Notes: a model not told the origin generated them from the sequence alone. Numbered from the stretch's first letter, positions 23,723 through 32,636 are shown. The stretch: DNA of 35,715 nucleotides from an uncultured Eubacteriales bacterium (GCA_949288095.1 CASEIX010000056.1:1-35715), one strand, 5' to 3'. A program made the numbers and translations.

Positions 23723-24739
23723 CTACTTCAAATTCGTATAACTATTTTTAGGAAAAATAATCCTTACTTCTGTTCCTTTATCCTTTTCTGAATTCAGTTC
23801 TATTCCAAGACTTAATTTATCACATAATTTTTTACACAAGTATAAACCGATTCCAGTAGATTTTTGTCCTATTAATCTTCCATTTTCTCCCGTAAAACCT
23901 CTTTCAAATACTCTTGTAATTTCTCCCTTTTTTATTCCAATTCCATTATCTTTTATGTATAAAATCACTTTATCATTTTTTGATTCTGCAAATATCTCTA
24001 TTTTCTTATTTTCATCTTTAGAATACTTAATGGCATTTTGTATAATTTGATTAATAATAAAAGTTGCCCATTTACTATCTGTATAAACTTCATATTCTAA
24101 ATCTTTTAATTCCAAAGCTACTTTTTCATTTAGTAATGTACTTTTATTTTTTAATATAGCATTATTTACAATTTCTTTTAGATTGTTTTTGGTGATAATA
24201 TAGTCTTTTTCAACCGCATTACTTCTGGCATAGAATAAGGCTTGTTCTGTATAGTTTTCTACCTTGTCTAGTTCTTCATCTATACTTTTGGTTACTTCAT
24301 TTTTATGGTTTTCAATAATCATTTTACTTGCCGCAATTGGTATTTTTACCTCATGAATCCATAATTCTATATATTCTTTATAATCTTCTTGAATACGTTT
24401 ATAGTAATTTACATTTTCAAGCATAGATTTTCCTGCATCTTGCATCACTTCTTTTAAAATTTTACCTTCTGAAAAATTAGCATTTTTGATAATTTCAGAA
24501 ATCAAATATTTTTCATGTAATTCTTCCATATTGCTTTTTAATTGATGATAAAAATGCTGTTTTCGTTTATATTCAATAAATATAGAAATAGCAATGACAA
24601 TGATAATAATAACTGCTATGTAAATTTGTGCAATCATTCCAATTTGATAAGCCAATAATAATATTTCTATACTAATTAAGGCTAATAGAACGCTTACAAT
24701 TAATAATACTTTATCTTTTATAAAATCGCTAAATTTCAT
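23723..24739 (-). CDS. BceS/YxdK-type intramembrane-sensing histidine kinase
   Basis: 338 residues. Two membrane helices (about 9-30 and 34-56) with almost no extracellular loop, the mark of kinases that sense through a BceAB transporter. A coiled linker leads to the H-box WIHEVKIPIA (phosphorylated H129), then the ATPase domain with N-box QIIQNAIKYS, G1 DNGIGI, F-box VFERGFTGENG and G2 STGIGLYL. Start ATG 24739 overlaps the TGA of the regulator gene (ATGA), so the pair is translationally coupled. Its partner transporter is encoded downstream, beyond the higBA pair. Confidence 0.93.
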   Translation of the reverse strand: MKFSDFIKDKVLLIVSVLLALISIEILLLAYQIGMIAQIYIAVIIIIVIAISIFIEYKRKQHFYHQLKSNMEELHEKYLISEIIKNANFSEGKILKEVMQDAGKSMLENVNYYKRIQEDYKEYIELWIHEVKIPIAASKMIIENHKNEVTKSIDEELDKVENYTEQALFYARSNAVEKDYIITKNNLKEIVNNAILKNKSTLLNEKVALELKDLEYEVYTDSKWATFIINQIIQNAIKYSKDENKKIEIFAESKNDKVILYIKDNGIGIKKGEITRVFERGFTGENGRLIGQKSTGIGLYLCKKLCDKLSLGIELNSEKDKGTEVRIIFPKNSYTNLK

Positions 24740-25407
24740 TTTAATATATACCCCTGTCCTCTTTTGGTTTCGATTCTATCATGTAATCCTAATTCTTCTA
24801 GTTTTGTTCTTAGTCTTTTGATATTGACATTTAATGTATTATCATCAATAAATTCTTCACTTTCCCATAAATAATCCATAATTTCATCTCTTGATACTAC
24901 TTCATTTTTATGTGTGCTTAAATAGTATAAAATATTATATTCATTTTTTGTTAAGTCCATTTTCTGATTATCCTTTTCTATGGCTCTCTCTGCTATGTTT
25001 AATATAAAACCATGGCAGTCAATTTTTTCTGGATTTCTTCCTGCATTTTGATTTCTTTTTAATAAACCATTTATTTTTGCAAGTAATATTTGTATATTAT
25101 ATGGTTTTGTCACATATTGGTCTGCTCCATAATTTAGGCTCATTAATTCATCAATTTCATTATCTCTACTTGTTACCATAATAATTGGCACATTAGATAC
25201 TTTTCTGACTTCTTTGCAGACAAATTCTCCATCTGTATATGGTAAATTAATATCTAGCAATACCAAATCTGCTTTTTCCTCTAATATGTCTTGTATGGTA
25301 TTATCAAAATTTTCTAATCCTTTTGCTTCAAATCCATTCTTATTTAAAAATGTTTCTAATTCTTGTCTTAGTTTTTTATCATCTTCAACAATTAATATTT
25401 TACTCAC
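24736..25407 (-). CDS. BceR/YxdJ-type OmpR-family response regulator
   Basis: 223 residues. Receiver domain with acidic pocket E8-D9-D10, phosphoacceptor D52 (VLLDINLP), switch T79 region (VTS) and K101 (YVTKPY); C-terminal winged helix (about 130-223) with DLTKNEYNILYYL, DYLWES, NTLNVNIKRLRTKL and TKRGQGYIL. It should bind the TTACA-N4-TGTAA site upstream of the ABC transporter genes. Start is GTG 25407 behind AGAAAGGAA. It lies 53 bases after an unrelated 398-residue gene; a separate promoter is not obvious. Confidence 0.94.
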   Translation of the reverse strand: MSKILIVEDDKKLRQELETFLNKNGFEAKGLENFDNTIQDILEEKADLVLLDINLPYTDGEFVCKEVRKVSNVPIIMVTSRDNEIDELMSLNYGADQYVTKPYNIQILLAKINGLLKRNQNAGRNPEKIDCHGFILNIAERAIEKDNQKMDLTKNEYNILYYLSTHKNEVVSRDEIMDYLWESEEFIDDNTLNVNIKRLRTKLEELGLHDRIETKRGQGYILK

Positions 25408-25460
25408 TTTTTAATGATTCCTTTCTCTAGATTGTATTTTACTAAAAGAACCTTTTTATT

Positions 25461-26657
25461 TTATTTAGAAATATCTACTTCATTTTCTAGCATTGAAACT
25501 AAATCTATTGGTCTCTTTTGTTCTATACTATCTACTATTTGCTGTGGAGTTGGTAATTTTCCTAAAGCTCTTAAGCTTTCTAATCTTTTATTATATATTG
25601 TCACTATATCTTTATATTTGTCTAGTCCCACTTTTTTAATACCAGAACATAAAATATCCGTATATACTTTAGCATCTTTATAAGTCATTAAATCCTTCTT
25701 TAATTCTTCTGCTGATAATATTTCTCCTTTTTCCCCTTCAAATTCGTCTATGGGTAAATTATTCAATAAATATGTATAAAATATGTCTTGATAATATTCT
25801 TTCACTTTCAAAATACTACTTGCCTCATCTTTTACACTATCTAACTTATCTACATCTGAAGTTTTTCTATTTAAAATATTAAAATATCTTGCTTTTGCTA
25901 TATCTTTCTTTTCCGCAATATCGTCTATTGCTTTTCTTGTTTCTCTACTGATATTATGATCTTTTTCTGCACTTAAAGACAAGTCCTCAACTATGTAGCC
26001 ATTTTCTTCTAGTTTAGTTTCTATGGCTTTTTTTATTTCACCTTCAAATATTTCCACTGTTAAATTTAAACTCTTAAGTCTTTCCTTTTCTTCTGGTGCC
26101 AGTCCATCATATCTATCTTTTTTTATTAAAACAATCGCATCTGGGGATAAAGTCATTTCACCTTTAAATGCTGTATCTGTTGGTATTAATGAAACACATT
26201 TTCCTTTGTTTATTTGATTCATTAATGGTTCAATAATAGCACATGTTTTATTTGAAAAAGTATTATTTATATCATCTGGTACGATTCCATTTATTGAAAA
26301 TAATAATGTTGAATTATAGTCTGAAGTATATGGTGAATATTCTTCTAAAATTTGTTCTTGCTTTTCTGCATATTGCTTTATTCCCTCTTCAGAAAAATCT
26401 GTAAGCATTGGTATTACCCCAGATTGTAAAAGCATATCTGACAGTGAATTAATAAATTTATTAGCACCATTATAGTTTTTAGTTAAATATGGTTCTTCAC
26501 TAATTGGCAATATTGTTTGACTTTTCGGAACGATATTAGATACTCTTACTAGTGCTAATCGGTATATGGCATTTTCTAATTGTGTAAAACTTTCTTGTAA
26601 ATCTGAACTTGTAATTCCTTCTTTTTCATAAATATCTCTTAAAATTTCTGGTTTCAT
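25461..26657 (-). CDS. unrecognised cytoplasmic protein, 398 residues
   Basis: No signal peptide or membrane segment; I recognise no domain. The first 180 residues are mixed (MKPEILRDIYEKEGITSSDL opening; a FSINGIVPDDINNTF stretch; LSPDAIVLIKKDRYDGLAPE), the rest is charged and largely helical (AEKDHNISRETRKAIDDIAE; VKEYYQDIFYTYL). Start ATG 26657 follows AAAAGGAG. It lies 27 bases behind the 153-residue gene, so the two probably form an operon. Any role in the neighbouring stress systems is unproven. Confidence 0.7.
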   Translation of the reverse strand: MKPEILRDIYEKEGITSSDLQESFTQLENAIYRLALVRVSNIVPKSQTILPISEEPYLTKNYNGANKFINSLSDMLLQSGVIPMLTDFSEEGIKQYAEKQEQILEEYSPYTSDYNSTLLFSINGIVPDDINNTFSNKTCAIIEPLMNQINKGKCVSLIPTDTAFKGEMTLSPDAIVLIKKDRYDGLAPEEKERLKSLNLTVEIFEGEIKKAIETKLEENGYIVEDLSLSAEKDHNISRETRKAIDDIAEKKDIAKARYFNILNRKTSDVDKLDSVKDEASSILKVKEYYQDIFYTYLLNNLPIDEFEGEKGEILSAEELKKDLMTYKDAKVYTDILCSGIKKVGLDKYKDIVTIYNKRLESLRALGKLPTPQQIVDSIEQKRPIDLVSMLENEVDISK

Positions 26658-26684
26658 ATATAACTCCTTTTAAAATAATTCTCA

Positions 26685-27146
26685 TTATTTTTTATTAAAT
26701 AATTTTCTCAAAAAATCCATTATTTTTACATAAAATGGTTTATTATATTCTACCATATATTTGAATTCTTCGATTTTTTCTGTATTTTCCTTTGCCTTTT
26801 TTTCAGATACATTTTTAAATAAGTCGTCCAGATTATATTTTCTATTCATTTTCTCTTCATATTTTTCTTGATTTTCTAAAAAAATATTTCTTAATTCATT
26901 TTTCTCTTCTTCTGTTTCACACCAATAATTAAGATGTAAAAGACCAATCATAGCAATTGCTTCTTTCTTTATATTTTGTTCTTCTATTGGTATATTTGCA
27001 TGATAAACAGGATGATAATCTTTATCTTTGTGTTCTTTAAATAAATCTCTTAATTTTGTTGGTATTTTATTTTTATATTCTTCATCAATTATATCTAAAA
27101 AAGCATCTACTTCTGAAAATACTCTTTTTTCTTCTTTTGTTCTCAT
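26685..27146 (-). CDS. unrecognised small cytoplasmic protein of a type I recall from gut Clostridia
   Basis: 153 residues, hydrophilic, mostly helical, no signal or membrane segment. Features: opening KRVFSEVDAFLDIIDEEYKNKIP, then HANIPIEEQNIKKEAIAMI, LLHLNYWCETEEEKNEL and a Lys/Phe-rich end (FYVKIMDFLRKLFNKK). Similar unnamed proteins recur in uncultured Clostridia; the function is unknown. Start ATG 27146 follows AAAAAGGAG. It starts 43 bases after the ABC-F stop, without an obvious terminator, so it may be read through from there. Confidence 0.7.
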   Translation of the reverse strand: MRTKEEKRVFSEVDAFLDIIDEEYKNKIPTKLRDLFKEHKDKDYHPVYHANIPIEEQNIKKEAIAMIGLLHLNYWCETEEEKNELRNIFLENQEKYEEKMNRKYNLDDLFKNVSEKKAKENTEKIEEFKYMVEYNKPFYVKIMDFLRKLFNKK

Positions 27147-27189
27147 TATTTTTTACTCCTTTTTTAATGTTTAATTAGAATATAACATA

Positions 27190-28761
27190 TCATTTAAAAT
27201 TTAACAAGATAAGTTCTTCCTCAAGCTCTTTTTTTCGTTTCTCGTCTTTTGTGATTGCTAATTCTGAAGTAATTTGTGATATCTTAAAATCTAATAATAG
27301 TTTATCATTTTCGTTTTTACTTTGTTGTTTATTACTTCTATCTTTTTCATATTGTAAATATGAAGAATAATTTCCTTCATATTCTATGATTTTATGATTT
27401 TTTATCACTAAAATATCTGTTGCAATATGATCAATAAATGTTTTATCATGTGTAACAAATAAAATCGTTCCATTATATTCCTTTAATAAATTTTCTAAAC
27501 TTTCAATAGATTCTATATCTAAGAAATTAGTAGGTTCATCTAATATGAGCAAATTATTATCAGACACTAAGATTTTAGCAATCAATACTTTTACCCTTTC
27601 CCCACCACTTAAATCTTTTATGTCTTTTTCTAAGTCTTTCTCTTTGAATAACAAATTTGCTAATATGTTTTTTACAATCATTTCTGATTGATTCGTATCT
27701 TGCATGACATTTTGTAATACATTTTTACTAAAATCTAAGTTTGAAAAATCCTGAGAAAAATAGCCTATTTTCATATTTGGATTTATTTTTATATGAGGGT
27801 TTCCATTTATCATTTGCTTTATGAGTGTTGTCTTTCCTGCTCCATTTTCTCCTATTAAAGCTGTTTTTCGATTGGTTTTGATGACACAATTTGCATGTTC
27901 GAATACTTGTTTTTCTCCTAATTGGATATTCAAATTTTCAATATATACTGCAATTTTATTTTTTGTATTTTCTTCTGTTTGATACTTCATATAGATTTTT
28001 GGATTGTTTTGTGGTTTTTCTTTTACTTCTAATTTCTTTAATCTCGTTTGCAAGGCATTTGTGTGTCCTTCTAATTTTTCTCTTATATTTTCAACACCTC
28101 TTTTATGTAGTCTTGCTTCAGAATTTCCCATCCTTTTAGGCGTTTTTCGAATTTCTTTTGCTGTATTTTTTGAAACATGAATTGCTTTTTCTAATCTTTG
28201 TTTTTCATTTATATATTGCATATATTCGAATTGTTTTCTTTTCATTTCTGTTTCTTTTTGTGCCTTATATTTCGAATAATTCCCCTCATATCTTTTGACT
28301 TTTCCATCTTTTATTTCAATAATAGCTGTACAAATTTCATCTAATAGACTTCTATCATGAGATATGATTAATATCGTTCCTTGATATTTTTTTAATTCCT
28401 TTTCAATATGATTAATCCCATTTCTATCTAAATTGCTTGATGGTTCATCTAATAATAAGATGCCATTTTGATGTAATACTTTTTGATGAAATGCTTCTTT
28501 CTTTTTCTCTCCACCACTTAAAATCCTGTTTTCATAACTGATTTCTTCAAATTGCTCCATATATATAATATTTTGTTTATGAACAATTTCTCCTGTATCT
28601 GGTTGTATTCTCCCTGCTATGATATTTAACAATGTGGTTTTTCCTGATCCGTTTTGTCCTACGATTCCTATTTTTTCATTTTCATATACTTTTAAATCTT
28701 CAATTTCTAATATCTTTCTATCACCATAATATTTTGATATATTTCTTAATTCTAATACCAT
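27190..28761 (-). CDS. ABC-F ATPase of the ribosome-protection (Vga/Lsa/Msr-like) type
   Basis: 523 residues with two ATPase domains and no membrane segment. Domain 1: Walker A GQNGSGKTT (35-43), LSGGEKKKEA (81-90), Walker B ILLLDEPSSNLD. Only about 40 residues separate Walker A from the signature, far fewer than usual; this short first domain is a feature of antibiotic-resistance ABC-F proteins. A charged helical linker of about 100 residues (KRKQFEYMQYINEKQ ... KRMGNSEARLHKRG) is the part that reaches into the ribosome. Domain 2: GENGAGKTT, LSGGERVKVLIAKIL, LLILDEPTNFLD. Such proteins displace antibiotics from the peptidyl-transferase centre or exit tunnel. Start ATG 28761 was chosen for its AAAGGAGG, which is locked in a leader hairpin. 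Drug spectrum cannot be predicted. Confidence 0.88.
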   Translation of the reverse strand: MVLELRNISKYYGDRKILEIEDLKVYENEKIGIVGQNGSGKTTLLNIIAGRIQPDTGEIVHKQNIIYMEQFEEISYENRILSGGEKKKEAFHQKVLHQNGILLLDEPSSNLDRNGINHIEKELKKYQGTILIISHDRSLLDEICTAIIEIKDGKVKRYEGNYSKYKAQKETEMKRKQFEYMQYINEKQRLEKAIHVSKNTAKEIRKTPKRMGNSEARLHKRGVENIREKLEGHTNALQTRLKKLEVKEKPQNNPKIYMKYQTEENTKNKIAVYIENLNIQLGEKQVFEHANCVIKTNRKTALIGENGAGKTTLIKQMINGNPHIKINPNMKIGYFSQDFSNLDFSKNVLQNVMQDTNQSEMIVKNILANLLFKEKDLEKDIKDLSGGERVKVLIAKILVSDNNLLILDEPTNFLDIESIESLENLLKEYNGTILFVTHDKTFIDHIATDILVIKNHKIIEYEGNYSSYLQYEKDRSNKQQSKNENDKLLLDFKISQITSELAITKDEKRKKELEEELILLNFK

Positions 28762-28763
28762 AA

Positions 28764-28798
28764 AAACTCCTCCTTTAATCATATTAAAGAAGGAGTTT
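28764..28798 (-). promoter_or_regulatory. hairpin hiding the ABC-F ribosome site (attenuator)
   Basis: 15-base arms 28784-28798 and 28764-28778 pair completely on the minus strand (one G-U) across a 5-base loop. The 3' arm contains the Shine-Dalgarno AAAGGAGG, and the stem is followed by five T and the ATG. It can act as a terminator, block ribosomes, or both. Confidence 0.75.
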
Positions 28799-28930
28799 AT
28801 TATCTATTATTTTAAATCTCATCTAATTTTTGCATTTATATTCTTATATGTGTTCATTTCATTCGGTAGTTTTCATATATTACTTTAAAATTTGCATTAT
28901 TAATAAACCATTCTAAAATATGATTACATC

Positions 28931-28977
28931 TTATTTTATATTATCTAGTTTATTAATAATAATCATTTTTCCACCAT
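28931..28977 (-). CDS. possible ABC-F leader peptides (MVEK and MIIINKLDNIK)
   Basis: ATG 28977 follows AGAAAGG and reads MVEK-stop; its TGA overlaps ATG 28966, which reads the 11-residue MIIINKLDNIK (to 28931). Both lie in the transcribed leader, 170-200 bases before the ABC-F start. Known ABC-F leaders sense stalled ribosomes through such peptides. Short frames of this kind occur often by chance. Confidence 0.3.
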
Positions 28978-29005
28978 TTTAACCTTTCTTTTCAATTCCT
29001 TTTTT

Positions 29006-29034
29006 ATTTTACCATATGTTTACTTATTTTTCAA
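29006..29034 (-). promoter_or_regulatory. SigA promoter of the ABC-F leader
   Basis: -35 TTGAAA (29029-29034), 17-base spacer, -10 TAAAAT (29006-29011) with upstream TGG. It gives a leader of about 240 bases. The rest of the leader (28801-28930) is AT-rich with no further feature I can support. Confidence 0.7.
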
Positions 29035-29038
29035 TAGA

Positions 29039-29084
29039 AAATTTACTCTATTTTGAATAATAAATTTACTCTATTTTGAATAAT
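29039..29084. repeat. two tandem copies of a 23-bp unit
   Basis: 29039-29061 and 29062-29084 are identical (unit contains TTTACTCTATTTTGAATAAT). The pair lies between the DedA terminator and the ABC-F promoter, beginning 5 bases above the -35. Confidence 0.8.
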
Positions 29085-29114
29085 AAAAATAGTGTACCAT
29101 ATGATACACTATTT
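29085..29114 (-). terminator. terminator of the gtrA-dedA operon
   Basis: AAATAGTGTA (29087-29096) pairs with TACACTATTT (29105-29114) over 8 bases; on the minus strand the stem runs into TTTTTATT. Confidence 0.8.
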
Positions 29115-29142
29115 CGTTATTAAATTTATTATTGAATAACTA

Positions 29143-29799
29143 CTAATCTGTTGGATCTCCCAAATAATATATTTTTCTCTTGAAAATAAACTTGTTTGTC
29201 TTTTTCCAGTAGAATAATAAACAACCAATCACAAAAGCAATTGCTAATACGGCTAATGTAATATGAGAATATTGATCAAAAATTGCAAGCATCTTTGCCC
29301 AATTTTCTCCCACCATATTTCCAATAATTAATAAAACTGTATTCCAAACAGCAGATCCTGATATAGTATAAATTAAAAATTTTCCCATAGGCATTTCACT
29401 CATTCCCGCTGGTATAGAAATTAAACTTCTAACAATAGGGATAAATCTGCAGAAAAATACCGTTTTATTTCCTTTTTCGTCAAACCACTTATCTGCTTTA
29501 TCAATGTCTTCTGTTTTCAATCTAAGTATTTTTCCCACTTTTCCTGAGACTAATTTTTTTAGTCTTTCTTTATTTAATATTCTTCCTACATAATATAGCA
29601 CAATGGCACCAACTAATGATCCTAATGTTGCCGATACAATCATGACAACAATATTTAATCCTGTATAGGTAGTCATAAATCCACCAAATAATAAAACTGC
29701 TTCTGAAGGAATTGGTGGAAAAATATTTTCTATAGCTATTAATAAAAATACACCTAAATATCCAAACTGTTCCATTATGGATAACATAATTTCTTGCAT
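29143..29799 (-). CDS. DedA family membrane protein
   Basis: 218 residues, the usual DedA size, with about five membrane segments and re-entrant loops. Family motifs: LLIAIENIFPPIPSEAVLLFGG near the N-terminus and FCRFIPIVRSLISIPAGMSEMPMGKF (about 114-140, containing the F-x-R-x3-x-R-x2-x-x-x-G pattern). Several DedA proteins return undecaprenyl phosphate to the inner membrane face. Start ATG 29799 follows AAAGGAG. It is the last gene of gtrA-GT2-MFS-dedA, 44 bases behind the MFS gene; being beside polyprenol-using enzymes suits a carrier-recycling role. Confidence 0.93.
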   Translation of the reverse strand: MQEIMLSIMEQFGYLGVFLLIAIENIFPPIPSEAVLLFGGFMTTYTGLNIVVMIVSATLGSLVGAIVLYYVGRILNKERLKKLVSGKVGKILRLKTEDIDKADKWFDEKGNKTVFFCRFIPIVRSLISIPAGMSEMPMGKFLIYTISGSAVWNTVLLIIGNMVGENWAKMLAIFDQYSHITLAVLAIAFVIGCLLFYWKKTNKFIFKRKIYYLGDPTD

Positions 29800-29843
29800 A
29801 TTATTTTCTCCTTTTTTTAATTAACATTAATAGTATATCATTA

Positions 29844-31169
29844 TTATACCCTTTTCGTCAAATTTAATTGTTTTTTTTGTTTTTCTGGTCTATTGATACT
29901 ATATTGTATATCTTCATCATTGTATTCTTCTGGTTTCAAACCTACTTTATCTCTCATATAGTCTAACAATAATATGATTCCAATTGTTGTAATACATCCT
30001 ATAATCATAAATGTATTTGCAGTTGTAGTTATAGCTAATAGTCCAGAACAAATTAATGATAAAATGGCTGTTGCTAAATTGGCTGTTAAATACCTTAAAG
30101 CAGATATTTTAGGTCGTATATTTCTATTCGTAAAATTATTTAAATATCTTGTAATTAATCCTACATATGGTCCTTTTATAGCATATTGAATTGCAAATAA
30201 GACTACAATTAATATTAAGGATGACCTTGATAATTGGTCTTGTCCTATAAATCCTATAACAATACATGACATTACCATAGGAATTCCTAACCAGGCTAAT
30301 GTTTTGTTTCCAAAATTTTCTTGTATTTTTTCTGTATTTCTAGTAGAAATTGCCGCAATAATTTGTAATATAGCAAATATAACGCCAAAATACTGTTCAG
30401 GGACATGTATTTCTTCTAATATACTACTTCTTAAATTAACAATTGCCGTTATAGTTCCCATTAACAATGCATTAAACATAATTAATGAACGAATCCTTTT
30501 TGATTTTAAGAAATACCTAAAAGACGTTTTTAATTGTACCATATATTCTGTAAACTTAATTGGTTTTACCTTATTTTGTGCAATTGCTGTATGCCTGAAT
30601 TTAAAAGATAAAATCGTTGCAATTGTACAACATATGAAACATAAAATCATAGGAATATATCCATTGATAACAAATGTAAAACCTGCTGTTGTAGAAGCAA
30701 TGGCCTCAAATATATAAAAATAAGATGTAGATTTTCCATCTATTTTTGAAAATATCTTTCCTCTTCTATATCCTTTTGGTAAAGAATCATATAATATATT
30801 TGCTTCACATATTCCTTTTATAGAATAACCTAACGCATATATAAATTGAATAATTAGTAATTCGTAATATTCCTGCATAAATATCATCGATAATATGCTT
30901 AATGTATATAATATATTTCCAACAATTAATGCATTTTTCTTTCCAATTCTATCCACTAGTCTTGTTACCGGTATCTGCCATAATGTATTAGACAATGTAT
31001 AAAATGCATCAGAAAATAATACCTGAGCTGCTGAAAATCCTTTTACTTGTGTTAGAAATAAAAATATAATTGGGTAATAGAATAATAAATCCCATGATAC
31101 CATCTTATATAATGGGAATAATCTAACATTTTTCTTTTTGTGTCTGATTAATTTTTCCTTTGTACTCAA
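29844..31169 (-). CDS. MFS transporter
   Basis: 441 residues with about twelve membrane segments. The signature loop between segments 2 and 3 is VTRLVDRIGKKNALIVGNIL (G-x3-D/R-x-G-K/R type) and a similar RYRRGKIFSKIDGKS loop follows segment 4. The N-terminus (MSTKEKLIRHKKKNVRLFPL) is basic. Start is TTG 31169 behind AGAGGAG. Substrate unknown; the position between a polyprenol GT2 gene (15 bases upstream) and dedA suggests export linked to envelope work, but multidrug-like MFS proteins look alike. Confidence 0.85.
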   Translation of the reverse strand: MSTKEKLIRHKKKNVRLFPLYKMVSWDLLFYYPIIFLFLTQVKGFSAAQVLFSDAFYTLSNTLWQIPVTRLVDRIGKKNALIVGNILYTLSILSMIFMQEYYELLIIQFIYALGYSIKGICEANILYDSLPKGYRRGKIFSKIDGKSTSYFYIFEAIASTTAGFTFVINGYIPMILCFICCTIATILSFKFRHTAIAQNKVKPIKFTEYMVQLKTSFRYFLKSKRIRSLIMFNALLMGTITAIVNLRSSILEEIHVPEQYFGVIFAILQIIAAISTRNTEKIQENFGNKTLAWLGIPMVMSCIVIGFIGQDQLSRSSLILIVVLFAIQYAIKGPYVGLITRYLNNFTNRNIRPKISALRYLTANLATAILSLICSGLLAITTTANTFMIIGCITTIGIILLLDYMRDKVGLKPEEYNDEDIQYSINRPEKQKKQLNLTKRV

Positions 31170-31184
31170 CTGTTTCTCCTCTTT

Positions 31185-32129
31185 TTAATCATTCATCTCT
31201 TTTTTTCCATTATACTCATTTACTAAATATAATGGTCTATTTTTACTTTCATTGAAAATTCTTCCTAAATATTCTCCTATAATTCCAAATAATAATATTT
31301 GTACGCCTGAGAAAAATAGAATTAATAATATAATTGCTTGATATGCTTGTATAGCTGTACTTGTTACAATACATTTTGCAATTACATATACAAAATATAC
31401 AAATAAAACTATAAATGTTGGTATACTAATATATGTAGATATTCTAAGTGGTGATGTCGTAAATGATGTAATTCCATCAATTGCTAAATCTACTAACTTT
31501 TTGTAATTCCATTTTGTTTTTCCTGCAATTCGTGGATCTCTATCATATAATACTTCTTTTTTCTTATATCCTATCCAACTAAACATACTTTTAGATTGTC
31601 TTTGAGATTCTCTCATTTTTTTCAATGCATTCACACATCTTCTATCTAATAATCGAAAATCTCCTGTATCTTCTTGAATTGGTATATTGGTTAAGTGTTG
31701 TAAAACTCTATAATACATTTTAGATGTGAATTTTTTTAGCCATGTTTCTCCTTTTCTTGAGTTTCTTTTGGCATAAACATCATCATAGCCTTCTTCCCAG
31801 TATTTTACCAATTCTGGAATTAATTCTGGTGGGTCTTGTAAATCTGCATCCATAAAAATGACACAATCTCCTGTTGCATAATCTAGTCCTGCAATCATGG
31901 CTATTTCTTTTCCAAAGTTTCTAGAAAAATCCACATAACATATTCTATTATCTTTTTCTCTATATTCTTTTATTAAGTTAATTGTATTATCTTTACTTCC
32001 ATCATTTACAAATAAAATTTCAAATTCATAATGTTCCATAGAACTCATTAATTTTTCTAATCTCTCATATAATGGTGGTAATGATTCTTCTTCATTATAT
32101 GCTGGTATGATTACAGTTATTTTTTTCAT
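31185..32129 (-). CDS. polyprenol-phosphate glycosyltransferase (GtrB/DPM1-like GT2)
   Basis: 314 residues. An N-terminal GT-A domain with IIPAYNEEESLPPLYERLEK, FVNDGSKDNT and the metal-binding DADLQDPPELI; FRLLDRRC and a basic region follow. Two C-terminal membrane helices (about 232-255 and 266-290) end in GEYLGRIFNE. This class transfers a sugar from a nucleotide donor to undecaprenyl phosphate at the inner membrane face. ATG 32129 follows AAGGAATGGGAG, 35 bases beyond hairpin copy 3. Paired with gtrA, the presumed flippase of the product; the sugar is not predictable. Confidence 0.92.
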   Translation of the reverse strand: MKKITVIIPAYNEEESLPPLYERLEKLMSSMEHYEFEILFVNDGSKDNTINLIKEYREKDNRICYVDFSRNFGKEIAMIAGLDYATGDCVIFMDADLQDPPELIPELVKYWEEGYDDVYAKRNSRKGETWLKKFTSKMYYRVLQHLTNIPIQEDTGDFRLLDRRCVNALKKMRESQRQSKSMFSWIGYKKKEVLYDRDPRIAGKTKWNYKKLVDLAIDGITSFTTSPLRISTYISIPTFIVLFVYFVYVIAKCIVTSTAIQAYQAIILLILFFSGVQILLFGIIGEYLGRIFNESKNRPLYLVNEYNGKKEMND

Positions 32130-32164
32130 TTTTTACTCCCATTCCTTTCTTAAGGCACAAATCT

Positions 32165-32190
32165 AGTTGGAAAAGAATTATTTTTCAACT
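32165..32190 (-). repeat. start-proximal hairpin, copy 3 (gtrA/GT2 junction)
   Basis: AGTTGGAAAA (32165-32174) pairs with TTTTTCAACT (32181-32190), one G-T. The gtrA stop codon (32178-32180) is in the loop; the GT2 start is 35 bases beyond. Confidence 0.7.
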
Positions 32191-32636
32191 TTTTTACTTT
32201 CTTGTTCAGTTCCTTCTTTTTTTGTTTTAAATGCAAAAAATTTGCTTATAAAGAAGTTCAATATAACAACAATTACCGTAATGGTTATTTTGGTTATGAC
32301 ATATTCTACATGTAATACTGTATATAGCAAAAATACACCTGCCATTTCCAGTACCATAGTAAAAGATCTACCTAATATAAATTTAAAAAATTCTGTCCAT
32401 TTTTCTTTTGCTGTTTCTGCTGTAGAATTAAATACCATTTTTCGATTGGTAAAATAAGCAAATAAGATTGATATAATAATTCCTATAGTACTTGCTATAT
32501 TTCCTTCAACTTGAAGTGCTTTTACTAATATTGTTGAAACACCTATATTGATCAATGTTGTTAATACGCCAAATATTAAATATGATATTGTTTCTCTTGT
32601 ACATAATTTTTTTATCATTTTTTCCATTTTTTTCAC
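32178..32636 (-). CDS. gtrA: GtrA-like membrane protein
   Basis: 152 residues with four membrane segments (about 17-37, 43-62, 88-108, 114-134) and the GtrA opening ISYLIFGVLTTLINIGVSTI, then FAYFTNRKMVFNS. GtrA proteins are thought to flip polyprenyl-phosphate sugars outward. Start GTG 32636 keeps a workable distance from AAAGGAA; an ATG 9 bases downstream is the alternative. First gene of the operon, behind a near-consensus promoter. Confidence 0.88.
   Translation of the reverse strand: MKKMEKMIKKLCTRETISYLIFGVLTTLINIGVSTILVKALQVEGNIASTIGIIISILFAYFTNRKMVFNSTAETAKEKWTEFFKFILGRSFTMVLEMAGVFLLYTVLHVEYVITKITITVIVVILNFFISKFFAFKTKKEGTEQESKKVEK

Noticed and set aside
25408..25460. Terminator or promoter between the 398-residue gene and the regulator gene
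   Set aside because: Only a 5-bp stem and partial -10-like words; not enough to call either.
28801..28930. Start-less open stretch in the ABC-F leader (reads ...HILEWFINNANFKVIYENY...)
   Set aside because: Looks protein-like for about 20 residues but has no start codon or family match; too short to call a gene remnant.
30304..30717. 137-codon plus-strand frame opposite the MFS gene
   Set aside because: Antisense of membrane helices, no promoter or ribosome site.
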